Source: Sphingomonas sp. S2-65
GTDB lineage: Bacteria > Pseudomonadota > Alphaproteobacteria > Sphingomonadales > Sphingomonadaceae
DNA length: 64,000 bases
NCBI RefSeq assembly: GCF_021513175.1
Contig: NZ_CP090953.1
Span: forward strand, 2,538,501 to 2,602,500
Reading direction: 5' to 3'
Shown here: piece by piece, positions 62,917 through 64,000 of the stretch
Numbering within the stretch: position 1 is the first letter of the stretch
Layout: each line of letters starts with the position of its first letter
Notes under the pieces: generated by a model
What the model saw: the letters and a program-made list of their open reading frames with translations, nothing else
Told to the model about the DNA's origin: nothing
Databases searched by the model: none
Made by a program: the position numbers and the translations under genes

Positions 62917-64000
62917 CTATTTCAGCAGCACCAGCTCCTCGGCCATCGTCGGGTGCAGCGCCACCGTCTGGTCGAACGCGTCCTTGGTCAACCCCGCCTT
63001 CACCGCCACCGCAGCGGCCTGCAGGATTTCGGGCGCATCGGGACCGATCATGTGGAGCCCCACCACGCGCCCGGTCGTGCCTTCGCACACCATCTTGTAC
63101 AGCGCGCGCTCGTTGCGGTCGGCGAGCACGTTCTTCATCGCCCGGAAATCGGACTGGTAGACCGCGATCGAGCCCAGCTTGTTCTTGGCCTCGCTCTCGG
63201 TCATGCCGACGCCGGCCATGGGCGGGTGGCTGAACACTGCATTCGGGATGCAGCTGTAATCGACCTTGTGCGGCTTGTTGCCGAAGATCGTGTCGGCGAA
63301 CGCCTGGCCCTCGCGGATCGCCACCGGCGTCAGCTGCACGCGGTTGGTGACGTCGCCCACTGCGAAGATGCTCTCCACCGAGCTGCGATTCTCGTCGTCG
63401 ACCTTGACCGCGCCCATGTCGTCGATCTCGACTCCGACTTCCTCCAGCCCCAGGCCCGCGGTGTTGGGCTTGCGGCCGGTGGCGAACAGCACGCAATCGA
63501 CTTCGATTGGTTCGAACTTGCTCAGCTCGACGCGCAACGCGCCGCCTTCGATCTGTTCGATCTTGCGGAACTCGGAATGGAACCGGAAATCGATGCCCTT
63601 GGTGATCGAGATCTGCAGCAACCGGTCGCGGATCGAATGGTCGTAGCCGCGCAGGATCACGTCGGTGCGGTTCACCAGCGTGACGTGACTGCCCAACTCG
63701 TTGAAGATGCCGGCGAATTCGTTGGCGATATAGCCGCCGCCGGCGATGAGGACGCGCTTGGGCAGCTTGTCGAGATGGAAGACCTCGTTCGAGGTGATCC
63801 CCAGCTCGCTGCCGGGGAATTCCGGCACCAGCGGATGCGCGCCGGTGGCGATCAGGATGTGCTTGGCCGAGACTTTGCGCCCGCTCGCCAGCGTCACTTC
63901 GTTCGGCCCGCTGACCGTCGCGCGCTCGTTGAAGACCTCGACCTGGTTGTTGTGCAGCGTCTGGGTATACAGCCCGTTCAGCCGGTCGACATCGGCCAGC
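62917..64000 (-). CDS. gor: Glutathione-disulfide reductase, N-terminus outside the window
   Basis: About 360 residues of a pyridine nucleotide-disulfide oxidoreductase are present; the start lies beyond the right edge, so the FAD-binding GxGxxG and the redox CxxxxC are not visible. The NADPH-binding segment is RVLIAGGGYIANEFAGIF, the FAD segment is SIFAVGDVTNRVQLTPVAI, and the dimer/active-site helix is DAFDQTVALHPTMAEELV with the catalytic His. This combination, and FSHPPMAGVGMTESEA, fits glutathione reductase better than lipoamide dehydrogenase or mercuric reductase. Confidence 0.9.
   Translation of the reverse strand, partial: LADVDRLNGLYTQTLHNNQVEVFNERATVSGPNEVTLASGRKVSAKHILIATGAHPLVPEFPGSELGITSNEVFHLDKLPKRVLIAGGGYIANEFAGIFNELGSHVTLVNRTDVILRGYDHSIRDRLLQISITKGIDFRFHSEFRKIEQIEGGALRVELSKFEPIEVDCVLFATGRKPNTAGLGLEEVGVEIDDMGAVKVDDENRSSVESIFAVGDVTNRVQLTPVAIREGQAFADTIFGNKPHKVDYSCIPNAVFSHPPMAGVGMTESEAKNKLGSIAVYQSDFRAMKNVLADRNERALYKMVCEGTTGRVVGLHMIGPDAPEILQAAAVAVKAGLTKDAFDQTVALHPTMAEELVLLK

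Overview
The window is high-G+C alphaproteobacterial DNA, most likely from a sphingomonad (Sphingomonas or a close relative). The assignment rests on gene order (ptsP, RodZ-like, cpoB, tilS, ftsH; and proA, nadD, rsfS, rlmH, envC, ctpA), on the style of the proteins and on short GC-rich palindromic intergenic repeats. No homology search was run, so all family names come from motif and length recognition. The first gene (a ZntB/CorA-type transporter) and the last (glutathione reductase) are cut by the window ends.

Region by region: 1-4168 is a minus-strand run (argH, a small lipoprotein, lysA, a siroheme-synthase-like gene, zntB). 4185-12077 is plus-strand: a thioredoxin lipoprotein, ptsP, a RodZ-like protein, cpoB, tilS and ftsH, closed by a perfect hairpin terminator. 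12378-15936 carries minus-strand genes for a secreted protein, a GH9 glycoside hydrolase and a DUF3667 membrane protein. 15984-22896 is a dense plus-strand housekeeping run (proA, a toxin-antitoxin pair, nadD, rsfS, rlmH, envC, ctpA, dsbB, coq7). 24663-27861 is a likely DNA-repair operon: a radical SAM protein, a hemerythrin-like protein and a covalent-type uracil-DNA glycosylase (UdgX) fused to a DUF4130-like domain. 28306-32149 holds a phospholipase D/cardiolipin synthase, rpoZ, rlmE, a Ppx/GppA phosphatase and tRNA-Gln(CTG).

The main accessory region is 33952-49209. It is a four-gene type I secretion operon with overlapping or coupled starts: an HlyB-type ABC exporter, an HlyD-type adaptor, a strikingly AT-rich lipoprotein and a giant RTX protein of about 3675 residues. 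The RTX protein has an N-terminal lipase-like domain, EF-hand-like motifs, about 14 repeats that combine RTX motifs with an HCBP-related domain (the last ones tandemly duplicated with an exact 444-bp period), and a carbohydrate-binding-like domain near its C-terminus. The AT-rich lipoprotein and the lipase N-terminus look like a swapped-in cassette on an older RTX scaffold. This is the best candidate for an undescribed effector/self-protection system in the window.

Downstream, 49337-54979 is a polysaccharide-degradation cluster (sialate-O-acetylesterase-like protein, a second GH9 enzyme, an alpha/beta-hydrolase esterase). 55152-64000 returns to housekeeping genes: a glutathione-S-transferase-fold protein resembling FzlA, an MFS transporter, rnhB, a ThiD-glyoxalase fusion, a DUF1272 protein, glmM, a dicarboxylate symporter and the glutathione reductase. 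No CRISPR array, insertion sequence or prophage was seen.
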